This document shows, piece by piece, positions 51,287-60,369 of a DNA stretch of 64,000 nucleotides (the first letter of the stretch is position 1; each line of letters begins with the position of its first letter). Source of the DNA: Dyella sp. BiH032 (GTDB lineage: Bacteria; Pseudomonadota; Gammaproteobacteria; Xanthomonadales; Rhodanobacteraceae); contig NZ_CP134867.1 in the NCBI RefSeq assembly GCF_031954525.1, positions 4,588,001 through 4,652,000 on the forward strand, written 5' to 3'. The notes beneath the pieces are model-generated. The model was not told where the DNA came from, ran no database searches, and saw only the letters and a list, made by a program, of their open reading frames with translations. Position numbers and translations under genes: made by a program.

Positions 51287-52054
51287 CTACACAGCGCCAA
51301 GCTGCCTGCGCACTTCCTCGTATACGGCCGCCGCCAACAGCGGACTATGGGGCGACATCCGCTCGAGCTCTTCCTTGGACACCCAGTTCACCGCCTCGCG
51401 ATAGGCGTCCTTCTGGCGCTTCATGCGTACCCGGCGCTGCTGCAGCTCGTCTTCGGTGTGCAGACATTGCGGACGCAGTCCGGGCGACTGCGCCAGCCGG
51501 CTCTTGAGGCGCGCAAAGTGATCTTCCATAACAGCGGACGCGGGCGTGCCATAGGGATGGAACGCGCTGTCGATGGTCGGCGGCGAGCCCATCATGCCCG
51601 CCGACTCCGCATTGCTGGTCACGATGAAATGGCCATCGCCGAACTCCGTGGTATAGCCCACGCAGTGCTTGGTCTTCAGCGTCTTGAAGAAGAATCGGGG
51701 AGCATCGCGCCAGCGCCCGTTGGCGAGGCCGCGCAGCAACATGCGCAGCAGTCGCCCCATGCGCGGCTTGACCTGGTAGTAGTCCGCGACCACCGTGCCG
51801 TGCGCGGAAACCATGCTGCGGATGAAGGTCCGCGCCACCAGCGTGGTGGGCGAGGCGGAAATCTCGGCGATTTCGATGTCGCTGAGGTACCGGAAATCCT
51901 TCGCTTCATGCTGGCCGAGAAATTGCCGATACGCGCCGAGATCGAGATGCCTGAAGTCCACCTCGCGGGCGGGCAGATAAGTGAAGTCGCCATGGTGCAT
52001 GGCTTTCATCGTCGCAAGGATGCGCTGCGCCGCGCGCTGGACCGAATCATTCAT
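51287..52054 (-). CDS. Hypothetical protein
   Basis: 255 residues from the ATG at 52054. Soluble, no signal peptide. A globular region about 20-190 (DFRHLDLGAYRQFLGQHEAK, HCVGYTTEFGDGHFIVTSNA) is followed by a charged helix (RRVRMKRQKDAYREAVNWVS). No catalytic motif or known family is recognised. An upstream frame extension to 52192 is Arg-rich and not supported. Confidence 0.68.
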   Translation of the reverse strand: MNDSVQRAAQRILATMKAMHHGDFTYLPAREVDFRHLDLGAYRQFLGQHEAKDFRYLSDIEIAEISASPTTLVARTFIRSMVSAHGTVVADYYQVKPRMGRLLRMLLRGLANGRWRDAPRFFFKTLKTKHCVGYTTEFGDGHFIVTSNAESAGMMGSPPTIDSAFHPYGTPASAVMEDHFARLKSRLAQSPGLRPQCLHTEDELQQRRVRMKRQKDAYREAVNWVSKEELERMSPHSPLLAAAVYEEVRRQLGAV

Positions 52055-52211
52055 GATTTCCCCCTTTGGCCGATGCCGCGGAACGAACGTCCGGCGCTCG
52101 GCAGGCGGAGCATAGCTCACGGTCGCACCGCGGGCGCTCGCATCGATCAGGCTTGCACGAGGCTGTCTGCGCAGCGGCCTTGCACGGGCCACGTCCCCGT
52201 GCGAAGAGGCC

Positions 52212-52859
52212 TCAGGGCGAGGCTTCGGCGATGTCTTCCACGTAGACCAGCTCGCACGCGCCGTTGCCGGTGTCCTCGCGCGTCATCGAGGTATGCCATT
52301 GCCAACCGTCGGGCCGGCTGGCATCGACCAGGAAGCCTTGCAGATGGACCACCTCGCCGGTATGCACGCGCTCCAACGCGCGCCGCACGACGTCGCTGGC
52401 GGGAATCATGTGCATGTTGGCGCTGGAGGTTTCGATGTCTCGCCGCGGAATCGGAAACTCGTCGACGTGCCAGTGGTAGAAGCGATTGCCCTGGCTGATC
52501 GAAATCTTCGCCAGCACGGCACCATCGGACATGGGCCCCCATCCCAGCGCAAGGTCCACCGGTGCCAGCGCGGCACCGGCGTCGAAGCGATAGTCCTCGC
52601 GCGACAGCACGCGGGCCGTCAGCTCGAATCGCGCGCGGGTAGTCAGCGTGAAGTCGCCGCGCTGCAGGCGCGAGCCGTGGTCCAGATCGTCCTGCCTGGG
52701 AACGTCCGCCACCACCGTTCCGGGCGGCGGCACACGCGGCCGCTGGCGCAGGCCGTGGAGCACGACCAGGCCGACCAAGACCGCGAGCAGCACAAGCCCC
52801 CATTTCCGCATGGCACCCGACGCCCCCATTCGTCGCGATGTCCCCTGACTGGCGCGCAT
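52212..52859 (-). CDS. Hypothetical membrane-anchored/secreted protein
   Basis: 215 residues from the ATG at 52859, chosen because CAGGATC gives a fair RBS; starts at 52829 or 52811 would also keep the hydrophobic helix (WGLVLLAVLVGLVVLHGL). After the helix a soluble domain follows with aromatic segment RFYHWHVDEFPIPRRD and TSSANMHMIP, seen in uncharacterised periplasmic proteins. Function unknown. Confidence 0.68.
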   Translation of the reverse strand: MRASQGTSRRMGASGAMRKWGLVLLAVLVGLVVLHGLRQRPRVPPPGTVVADVPRQDDLDHGSRLQRGDFTLTTRARFELTARVLSREDYRFDAGAALAPVDLALGWGPMSDGAVLAKISISQGNRFYHWHVDEFPIPRRDIETSSANMHMIPASDVVRRALERVHTGEVVHLQGFLVDASRPDGWQWHTSMTREDTGNGACELVYVEDIAEASP

Positions 52860-52903
52860 GATCCTGGAAACCCGGCCCGCCGGGAATAGCCGCCCCACGC
52901 GGC

Positions 52904-53770
52904 TTACGCGCGCCGGCCCGGCCCCGTGCGCGTCATCTGCTCGATCAGCCGGCCGAACTCCAATGCAGCCTGCGTCCTGCCGCCGTCGCTCCAGACCAGG
53001 CTGAAGTCGACCTTCGACAAGGACGGCAGGCCATAGTGGCCGTCGACGATCCTCATGCCGGGCTCCACGTCGTCCCGCGCCAGCACCGTGACGGCCAAGC
53101 CCGCCAGGATCGCGGCGCGGATGCCCTGATGGCTCTGCGAAGTGAACACGACGTGCCAGGGAATCTGGCGCCCTTCCAGCGAAGCCAGGCCCACCTGGCG
53201 GTTGATGCAAGGCGAGGGAAAGAACGCGAACGGCAGCGACTCGCCCGGCGCCGGATCGAACGTCTCGGCGGCGACCCACACGAACTGGGTGCGCCGCAGC
53301 GGCGTCCCCTCCTTGCTGCCCGGCGCGAGCATCACCACCGCCAGATCGAGTTCGCCGGCCTTGATCATCGGCATCAGGTCGAGATTCATGCCGACGCTCA
53401 CATCGAGCCGCACCGACGGAAAGGCCCGGCCGTACTGGCGCAATAGCGCGGGCAGCCGGTCGCCGAGGAAATTCTCCAGCACACCGAAGCGCACCACGCC
53501 GGAGATCGGCGACGGCCGGAAACGCTGCGACATGGTGTCCAGCGTGTCGAGGATCTTCTCCGCGTACTGCAGGAAATCCTCGCCATCCTCGGTCAGCGTC
53601 AAGGCGCGCGTAGTGCGGAACAGCAGCTGCCGGCCTACTTGTTCCTCCAGCCGGCGGATCTGATGGCTGATCGCGGATTGCGTCAGGTTCAGGCGCTGTG
53701 CCGCGCGGGTGAAGCCGCCGGCTTCCTTGACGACGACGAAGGCACGCAGCAGGGAGGGGTCGAAGTCCAT
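52904..53770 (-). CDS. LysR family transcriptional regulator
   Basis: 288 residues. The DNA-binding helix-turn-helix is GGFTRAAQRLNLTQSAISHQ in residues 18-37, with EEQVGRQLLFRTTRALTLTE next, then the effector domain. Divergent from the DHA2-type exporter gene at 54024 across 253 bases, so probably its regulator. Confidence 0.9.
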   Translation of the reverse strand: MDFDPSLLRAFVVVKEAGGFTRAAQRLNLTQSAISHQIRRLEEQVGRQLLFRTTRALTLTEDGEDFLQYAEKILDTLDTMSQRFRPSPISGVVRFGVLENFLGDRLPALLRQYGRAFPSVRLDVSVGMNLDLMPMIKAGELDLAVVMLAPGSKEGTPLRRTQFVWVAAETFDPAPGESLPFAFFPSPCINRQVGLASLEGRQIPWHVVFTSQSHQGIRAAILAGLAVTVLARDDVEPGMRIVDGHYGLPSLSKVDFSLVWSDGGRTQAALEFGRLIEQMTRTGPGRRA

Positions 53771-54023
53771 GGCATCGATTGATGACGGCCTTTAATGGCG
53801 GCCACAAAAATAAATCATTTCCGTCATACACGCACGGCGCCGACAATCTCTCCTTGCCATCCATTCGCCGTCGCAACCGTGCCCCCTTCCGCCATGAAGC
53901 GGCCGGACGGTTACGCCGACGCCCCCAGCCTTTCGCGACGACCCGCACGCGACACGGACGACCGCGCGCCGGCGCCTGCGCGCATGAGCAAAGGGCCCTC
54001 ACGCCACACTGCCGGAGCGAGCC

Positions 54024-55568
54024 GTGTCTCTTTCTTCCGCCCATCGCAACGCCGTTGCCGCCGTCGCCATCTGCCTTGCCGCGCTGATGTTCGGCCTGGA
54101 GATCTCCAGTGTGCCCGCCGTGCTGCCCACCCTCGAGAAGGAGCTGCATGCAGGCTTCAGCGGCGCGCAGTGGGTCATGAATGCCTACACCATCGCTTGC
54201 ACCACCGTGCTGATGGCCGCCGGCACGCTGGCCGATCGCTACGGCCGCAGGCGCGTGCTGCTGCTGAGCGTGCTTGCCTTCGGGCTGACTTCGCTGGCCT
54301 GCGGATGGGCGCGCGATGCGTCAGTGCTGATCGCGGCGCGCTTCCTGCAAGGCATGAGCGGCGGTGCCATGGTGATCTGCCAGATCGCCGCGCTGTCGCA
54401 CCAGTTCCAGCACGGAACGGGGCGCAGCCGGGCGTTCGCCGCGTGGGGCATCATCTTCGGCGTCGGACTGGGTTTCGGCCCGATGATCGGCAGCGCGATC
54501 GCCGTACTGCTCGATTGGACCTGGGTGTTCCTGATCCAGGCACCGCTGGCGCTGCTCACCATGGCACTGGTCGCGTGGAGCGTGGACGAATCGCGCGATC
54601 CGGAGGCGCGGCACCTGGACGTGGCCGGCATGCTGTCCATGTCGCTGGCGGTATTCGGCCTGACGTTCTTCATCACGCAGGGACCGGCGCTCGGCATGGG
54701 CAGCCCCGCGACGCTGGGCGCGCTGTCGGCGGCCGTCGCGAGCTTCATCGTGTTTGTCTACGTGGAGAAACACCGCGCCCATCCAATGTTCGATTTCGCG
54801 GTCTTCCGGATCCGGCCATTTGCCGGCGCGCTCTGCGGTTCCATGGGCATGAACTTCAGTTTCTGGCCCTTCATGATCTACCTGCCGATCTACTTCCAGT
54901 CGGTACTCGGCTACGGCACCGTCGCCACGGGCACGGCGCTGCTGGCCTATACCTTGCCGACCTTGGTGGTACCCCCGCTCGCCGAACGCCTGACCGTGCG
55001 CTACCGGCCGCGCGCCGTGATCCCGGCCGGCCTGTTCACGATCGGCCTGGGCTTCCTGGTGATGCAGCTGCATGGTTCGACCAGCCTGGGTCTGCCGGCA
55101 CTGCTGAGCGGCTGCGTACTGGCCGGCATCGGCCTGGGCATGACCAATACACCGGTCACCAACACGACCACCGGCGCCGTGCCCGCCGCCCGCGCAGGCA
55201 TGGCCTCCGGCATCGACATGAGCGCACGTCTGATCACGCTGGCGATCAACATCGCGCTCATGGGCTTCCTGCTGATCGAAGGCGTGATGGCGTATCTCCG
55301 GCATGTGGGGTTCGCCGACATCGATCCCGCGGTGCTGCGCGACCTTGCCAATCGCATGGCTTCAGGTGACCCGGCGTCGCTCGGTGCGGTGCAGGCCGGT
55401 ACGGCGGCTGTCGCGCATGATGCGCTCAAGCAAGGGTTTCGCTGGGTGATGCTTTATGCCGGAGTCGGCGCGTGGGTGCTGGCCATCGCAAGCTTCGTGA
55501 CATTTGGACCGGCGTCCAACGCTGCAATCGCTCCGCGTCGTTATGACGATCAGCGCCATGCGGCTTAG
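54024..55568 (+). CDS. MFS transporter, DHA2 (EmrB/QacA) drug-resistance family
   Basis: 514 residues starting at GTG (RBS GGAG 6 bases upstream). Fourteen predicted helices. Motifs include LPTLEKELHAGFSGAQWVMN after helix 1, GTLADRYGRRRVLL (motif A) and the central motif C-like GVGLGFGPMIGSA. These define proton-driven export of hydrophobic drugs or dyes. The LysR gene is divergent and probably controls it. Confidence 0.9.
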   Translation: MSLSSAHRNAVAAVAICLAALMFGLEISSVPAVLPTLEKELHAGFSGAQWVMNAYTIACTTVLMAAGTLADRYGRRRVLLLSVLAFGLTSLACGWARDASVLIAARFLQGMSGGAMVICQIAALSHQFQHGTGRSRAFAAWGIIFGVGLGFGPMIGSAIAVLLDWTWVFLIQAPLALLTMALVAWSVDESRDPEARHLDVAGMLSMSLAVFGLTFFITQGPALGMGSPATLGALSAAVASFIVFVYVEKHRAHPMFDFAVFRIRPFAGALCGSMGMNFSFWPFMIYLPIYFQSVLGYGTVATGTALLAYTLPTLVVPPLAERLTVRYRPRAVIPAGLFTIGLGFLVMQLHGSTSLGLPALLSGCVLAGIGLGMTNTPVTNTTTGAVPAARAGMASGIDMSARLITLAINIALMGFLLIEGVMAYLRHVGFADIDPAVLRDLANRMASGDPASLGAVQAGTAAVAHDALKQGFRWVMLYAGVGAWVLAIASFVTFGPASNAAIAPRRYDDQRHAA

Positions 55569-55610
55569 CCTGTCATCAGTACCAACCGGCGTCGCTCGCG
55601 ATATCGCCGC

Positions 55611-56171
55611 TCAGGAACGCGGCGGGTCGTAATACACCGTGACGTAGTAGAACACCTGCCCCTGCGTCGTCGCGCGCCGCAAGCTGGCGAATACGAACTT
55701 ATCCGCCGGCTGCCTTATGGGTGCCATCTGCGATTTTCCCGTCACCTCCGTGTTGGCGCCGCCGGCCGCGCCGACCTGCTCGGGCGTGAGCGCCTTGTCT
55801 TCACCGACGACATGAACGTCGGGGAGTTCGATATCGCCGAACATCGACTTCAGCGTGGCATAGGTCCGGCCCCAGGCCTTGGCGGCCTCTTTGAGATCCT
55901 GGCCTTCATAGAGATAGACGCCGATGCGCGCGAGCTTGCCGTCCTTGAAGAAGAACTGCACGTTCTCCTTGCGCCCGTCGAACAAGCCGGCATAGGTCTC
56001 CACGTCTCCATTGCCGAAAGCTCGGTAAGGACCATAGTCCGCGAACGCCGATACTTGCTGCGGCGTCATGCCGAAATGCCAGGGAGGCAATCCCCCGGTC
56101 TCCGCCGACGCCGCCCCGGACCACAGCCCGAACACCAGGGACAAGCCGGCCCACCGAAAGGTGCGATGCAT
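55611..56171 (-). CDS. Hypothetical secreted protein
   Basis: 186 residues from the ATG at 56171 (GGACAGGAAA upstream). The signal peptide WAGLSLVFGLWSGAASAE is clear. The mature part begins GGLPPWHFGMTPQQVSAF, a pattern seen in small periplasmic proteins of unknown function, and contains FFFKDGKLARIGVYLYEG. No cysteine pair or catalytic motif. Single gene by spacing. Confidence 0.72.
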   Translation of the reverse strand: MHRTFRWAGLSLVFGLWSGAASAETGGLPPWHFGMTPQQVSAFADYGPYRAFGNGDVETYAGLFDGRKENVQFFFKDGKLARIGVYLYEGQDLKEAAKAWGRTYATLKSMFGDIELPDVHVVGEDKALTPEQVGAAGGANTEVTGKSQMAPIRQPADKFVFASLRRATTQGQVFYYVTVYYDPPRS

Positions 56172-56283
56172 TTTCCTGTCCCCCTGTTGCTGCCAACGCA
56201 TGTCCATCCGCTAGCCCACTGCGCGGCTTGCGCAGGGCCGGTCGCACGCCCCTATTCATCCACCCGCAATACGAAAGACGCGC

Positions 56284-57207
56284 CTATGGAAGCGTCCGCT
56301 TCAACGCGTCGGCCGCTTCGCCGGCAATGTCGTCCTGCACCTTGAGTTTGTCTCCCAGCGGCCGGTCATAGGTGCCCGACCAGACCACGAAGCCGTCGCC
56401 CGCCCGCACCAGCCGCGCGGCGACGCGCATCGTCGCGCCCGAGGTACGCACGCTGCCGTCGAGGACATAGGTCACGCCGAGCGAGCGGGCGATGTCGGCG
56501 ACCGGCACCCGCTTGTTCTTGTAATAGAACGAGGAGGTCGGCGCGGAGATCCGCAGGCCGGGATCGGCACTCAGTTTGTCGATCAGCTCTTCCGTCATGC
56601 CGTCGGCGAACGGTTCCTCGTTCATCGCATCGGTCAGGTCGAGGAAAGGCAGGACCGCGATCGACTTGGCCGCGTGCGCGTCGGCCGGACGATCGCGCAG
56701 CCACCAGTATGCGGACACCGCGCCACACAGAAGCAGCAGAATGCCGAGCGCCAGCGAGGCACGCACAGCCGGACCGAGTTCCCGTTTCGGCACCCCGCCG
56801 CGCTCCGGCCCCATCGCCTCGGCGGGCGCCGGCTGCACTGCGGAGGCCGCGCCTTCCGGCAAAGTGTCGACGGACGCGATCAGGCGATAGCCGCGCCGCG
56901 GCACGGTGGCGATGTACGCCGGTTGCTTGGGGTCGTCGCCGAGCAGGCGGCGCAGGGAAGTGATCGCCTGGTACACCGAATCGGGCGTGACAATGACGCC
57001 GGCCCAGACCTCGCTCAACAGCTCGTCGATGCTGACCACATCCCCGGCGCGGTGCGCCAGGCAGAGCAGGAGCCGCATCGTGCGCGCCTCCACCCGGACG
57101 ACGGTGTCGCCCTGCGCCATCTGGTCGGCCGCGGGATCGACGATCCATGCGCCGACGCGCAACGTCCTGCGGATCGGCCGCTCGCCTGCGGATGGCGCGT
57201 CGCTCAT
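56284..57207 (-). CDS. CadC-like winged-helix membrane transcriptional regulator
   Basis: 307 residues from the ATG at 57207. An OmpR-type winged helix DNA-binding domain covers about 15-115 (VIVTPDSVYQAITSLRRLLG, VPRRGYRLIASV). One transmembrane helix follows (LALGILLLLCGAVSAYWW, about 150-170). A periplasmic TolB N-terminal-like domain (KSIAVLPFLDLTDAMNEEPF, DGMTEELIDKL) ends the protein at residue 307 without the TPR region often found, so it is a short member. It would sense a periplasmic signal and activate transcription directly. Divergent from yceI 235 bases away, a possible target. Confidence 0.86.
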   Translation of the reverse strand: MSDAPSAGERPIRRTLRVGAWIVDPAADQMAQGDTVVRVEARTMRLLLCLAHRAGDVVSIDELLSEVWAGVIVTPDSVYQAITSLRRLLGDDPKQPAYIATVPRRGYRLIASVDTLPEGAASAVQPAPAEAMGPERGGVPKRELGPAVRASLALGILLLLCGAVSAYWWLRDRPADAHAAKSIAVLPFLDLTDAMNEEPFADGMTEELIDKLSADPGLRISAPTSSFYYKNKRVPVADIARSLGVTYVLDGSVRTSGATMRVAARLVRAGDGFVVWSGTYDRPLGDKLKVQDDIAGEAADALKRTLP

Positions 57208-57442
57208 GGATTCCCCGGCACGAATAGGCGGTTGGCGATCTTCGCACCAAGGCCCGGCGAGCGACAACTTGCGGTGGCGCAAGGCGGAGATGGGGGCGCC
57301 GGCCGGTCATTCAGAAGCCTTCAGAACGTTTCAGCGCCCCTTTCAGGACTTCGCCGACGCCCGCTGACACCTTGCCGGGGCACGCCGAGGCGCGTGCCGG
57401 AGACCGCAACCGTCCCGACGACCCCGCCCAGGAGCCTTGCCC

Positions 57443-58084
57443 ATGATTCGCCGCATTGCTTTCGCCGCCGCATTAGCCCTCGCCACCTGCCCGCTCTGGG
57501 CGACGACTTACACATTGGAACCCAATCACACGACAGGCACGGTCCGCTGGAGCCACCTGGACTTCGCCCACCCCACGGCCCAGTTTTCGCGGGCGGAGGG
57601 CACGCTGGAGTTCGACCCGGCGCAGCCACGCAAGGCATCCGTGACGGTCACCCTCCCCCTCGCCAACCTCAGCAGCGGCATCCCCGACCTGGACGAGGAT
57701 TTCCGCTCGCCCGCCTTCTTCGACCTGGCGCAGTATCCCGCCGCCACGTTCAAAAGCACGCGAGTGGAGACTACTGCGATGCCGAACCAGCTGAAGGTGA
57801 CGGGCGATCTGACCTTGCGCGGCATTACCCGGCCCGTGACGTTCGACGTCACCATCAACAAGATCGGGACCAACCCGCGCCTCCACCTGCCCGCGATCGG
57901 CATCGAGGCGACGGCGACCTTGAAGCGCTCGGACTTCGGGCTCGGCAAGTTCGTGCCGCAGGTCAGCGACGAGGTCACGCTGCACATCACCACGCAAGGC
58001 GACGAGGCGAAGGGCTATGCGGCATACCTGAAGAAAGACGCGGAGGAAGCGGCGGCGGATGCGGCCAAGACAGGAAAGAAGTAA
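57443..58084 (+). CDS. YceI family periplasmic protein
   Basis: 213 residues from the ATG at 57443 (AGGAG 9 bases upstream). A signal peptide (AAALALATCPLWAT) precedes the lipocalin-like YceI domain: TYTLEPNHTTGTVRWSHLDF, DEDFRSPAFFDLAQYPAATF and a late ATATLKRSDFGLGKF. YceI proteins bind isoprenoid lipids such as polyprenyl chains in the periplasm; in E. coli yceI is induced by alkaline or osmotic stress. A charged Lys/Ala-rich tail (about 20 residues) ends the protein. Confidence 0.9.
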   Translation: MIRRIAFAAALALATCPLWATTYTLEPNHTTGTVRWSHLDFAHPTAQFSRAEGTLEFDPAQPRKASVTVTLPLANLSSGIPDLDEDFRSPAFFDLAQYPAATFKSTRVETTAMPNQLKVTGDLTLRGITRPVTFDVTINKIGTNPRLHLPAIGIEATATLKRSDFGLGKFVPQVSDEVTLHITTQGDEAKGYAAYLKKDAEEAAADAAKTGKK

Positions 58085-58147
58085 TCGCGGCCGGCGGCAG
58101 GCGGTGGTGCCTGCCGCCGCGCTCTCCCGGCCGCGCGGCGCGATGGC

Positions 58148-58897
58148 CTATTTGCCGCGCGAGGAAGGTACGAAGCTCAGCTGCAGCGGCGGCTCGCCCT
58201 GCCATGTCTTCATCGGCGCAGGCAGTGCTTCGGCCGATACGTCCAGGGGAATGCCATCCAGCGCCGGTTCGTCGCCGAGCTGCCCGCAGTCGTTGATCCA
58301 GGCCAGGCGGAGACGCGGCGTGCCGTGGTCGGGCGCGAGATAGAACTGCGAGAGAGAGGCCTGCGTGATCCGCCGGTCGCAACGCGATCGGGTGGCAGCA
58401 TCCAACTGGGTGAGCAAGGCCGGCAGAGACGCGGCGGGCGCGGTGCCGGCCAGGCTGCGTACCGCCTCGGTGCCGCGCAACGCGCGAAGTACCGCATCCG
58501 GCGGCAGCGCATCCGTCAGCGATGCCGGCTCGCCATCCGGCAAATGCAGGGCCACTACCGCTTGCGTACCCGCATTGCGCAAGGGCGGATCGCAATCGCC
58601 CGGCTGGGTCCGGTACACCATCCAGACACTGAGCAGATCGCCTTGCAGCGACAGCGGAGTCATCTCGATGTCGATCTCGCAGCCGGCCTCGTTCGCCGTA
58701 CCCGGCATGTAACCGGAAGGGACGCGGCGAGCGGCGTAATCGGCGAGCGAGAAGCGCTGACCGGCGCGCTCGAACGTCATGTCGCTACCGGTGCGATGCA
58801 CGACCCATCCGCCGGCAGCCTGCGCCGACGGCATCGCCGCAGCCATCAGCAAAGCCGCGAGGCTCCATAACCATTGCTGCAGACCGGGCCGTCGCAA
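58148..58897 (-). CDS. Hypothetical secreted protein, candidate immunity partner of the muramidase
   Basis: 249 residues from a TTG at 58897, 7 bases after the muramidase stop. No ATG gives a full signal peptide, so the TTG is preferred, with reservation. The signal peptide WSLAALLMAAAMPSAQAAGG is clear and the mature part contains three or more Cys (EAGCEIDIEM, PGDCDPP, RSRCDRRI, NDCGQLG) suggesting periplasmic disulfides. Family not recognised. A periplasmic protein directly behind a peptidoglycan hydrolase without export signal is the standard arrangement of effector immunity genes; function inferred from context only. Confidence 0.7.
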   Translation of the reverse strand: MRRPGLQQWLWSLAALLMAAAMPSAQAAGGWVVHRTGSDMTFERAGQRFSLADYAARRVPSGYMPGTANEAGCEIDIEMTPLSLQGDLLSVWMVYRTQPGDCDPPLRNAGTQAVVALHLPDGEPASLTDALPPDAVLRALRGTEAVRSLAGTAPAASLPALLTQLDAATRSRCDRRITQASLSQFYLAPDHGTPRLRLAWINDCGQLGDEPALDGIPLDVSAEALPAPMKTWQGEPPLQLSFVPSSRGK

Positions 58898-58904
58898 GGC
58901 GCGC

Positions 58905-60161
58905 TCAGTGCCGGGTGACGGCTGGCGGGGCCGGCGGCTTCATGCCCGCGGTGACGTCTTCGAACGCCTGCGCGTAATTCTTCACGTTCTCGCCGTAGCC
59001 GGCGATGCCGCCGTTGTAGAGCTTGGCGAAGGCGTCGTAGTCGCCATCGTTGAGATCCTTTTTCAGTTCGGCGTTGGCAGCGATGTGATCGGTCATCGCG
59101 GCAAACTGGTTGTATGCACTGTCTTTCAACGCCTTGTACATCGCATCGGCCGAGGTATAGCCCACGCTGGTGTGATTGAAGCCCATCACCTGACCGGGCC
59201 CCATCGAGATGGAAGCGGCGGCGGCCTCGGCGTCCATGCCGTACGCATAGTTGAAGGCATCCCAGTTGATGTCCTGGTCCTTCGGGCTGCCGGTGGGATG
59301 CAAGGCATGCCAGTCGTCCGGGGCGCCGGTGGCGTTGAACTTGTGCCCCAGGTAGCCCTTTTTCGGCGCATGGTTGTACTGGAAATGCTGATCGAACTCC
59401 GCCTGCTGCGTGGGGTCGATGGCCTGCGCGAATTTATGCACCTCGAAACGGATGGTCATGCGCGCATAGGGATCGATCTGCGCGCTGGTTTCCTGGGTGA
59501 TGATGCCCAGCACGTCCTTGACCTGGATGCCGGCCTTGTCGGCCAAGGCTTCGATGGTGCCGCCGTATTTGTTGTAGACGTCCGCCACGGTGCGCTGCAC
59601 GCCGGTGAGGCCGGTGGTGTCGATGGCGCCGAGCTTGCCCGGCCCGGACTCGATGGACGGCGGCGCCGTCAGCATTGCCTGCAGCGCCAGCTGGGTGAGA
59701 TTGGCCTGGCGCAGCGCATCGACCTTCACGCTGTAGTCCCGGGCGATCGACTCCATCGTCTCGCCGGACGTCACCACGTGATCCATCACCATGCGCGGAT
59801 TGGCCGCGGGAATGGTGAGGCTGAGGCCGACCATCGGCTCCATGTTCTTCACCGCGTCCTGCAGCTCCGGCAACGAAGCGGTGACGTCGAAGCTGCCGCC
59901 GAGCGGATCGAGCAGGTCGGGGTTGGCTGCGCGGATGGCGTTGGCATCCACGTTGTAGCGCCCGGCGATCGAATCGACCGTCTCGCCGACGGCAACGGTA
60001 TGGCTGAAGCTCAATGCCGGCGTGGCCGTCGGAATGCTCAGCGTCATGCCCTGCACCGCATCCGGCTGGGGCGAACCATTGAAAGTGGATGCAGGCGGAC
60101 CGCTCAATGACTGCGATGCGCCATGATCGTTGCTTCCACCCACGCTACTGGTCGAAGTCAT
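58905..60161 (-). CDS. LysM-domain N-acetylmuramidase-like protein without signal peptide
   Basis: 418 residues from the ATG at 60161 (AGGGAG 8 bases upstream; GTG at 60170 is too close to it). Two LysM peptidoglycan-binding repeats are visible: HTVAVGETVDSIAGRYNVDA (about 54-100) and HVVTSGETMESIARDYSVKV (about 125-170). The C-terminal half (from about 210, GIQVKDVLGIITQETSAQID to YAQAFEDV) matches the phage-type N-acetylmuramidase domain (DUF3380), with the early Glu of ITQETS as likely acid. It would cut glycan strands, yet has no Sec signal, so it must leave by a specialised system or lysis. Confidence 0.82.
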   Translation of the reverse strand: MTSTSSVGGSNDHGASQSLSGPPASTFNGSPQPDAVQGMTLSIPTATPALSFSHTVAVGETVDSIAGRYNVDANAIRAANPDLLDPLGGSFDVTASLPELQDAVKNMEPMVGLSLTIPAANPRMVMDHVVTSGETMESIARDYSVKVDALRQANLTQLALQAMLTAPPSIESGPGKLGAIDTTGLTGVQRTVADVYNKYGGTIEALADKAGIQVKDVLGIITQETSAQIDPYARMTIRFEVHKFAQAIDPTQQAEFDQHFQYNHAPKKGYLGHKFNATGAPDDWHALHPTGSPKDQDINWDAFNYAYGMDAEAAAASISMGPGQVMGFNHTSVGYTSADAMYKALKDSAYNQFAAMTDHIAANAELKKDLNDGDYDAFAKLYNGGIAGYGENVKNYAQAFEDVTAGMKPPAPPAVTRH

Positions 60162-60369
60162 CGGTATCACTCCCTGGCCGAAGATGCTGGCTGTACTGCT
60201 CGAATGTAGGCCTCCAGGACCGGGCAGAGGTACTAGGGTGTTCCCTAGTTCGCAGGCATGGATGACAGGTGCGGGGACGTCAGAGCGCAGGCGGGCCTTT
60301 ACGTCGGTGCGGAGCGCACAGAGATACCGCCCTGGTCGCGTCTGTCTGGCCGATATCCGACGCCTTGCC

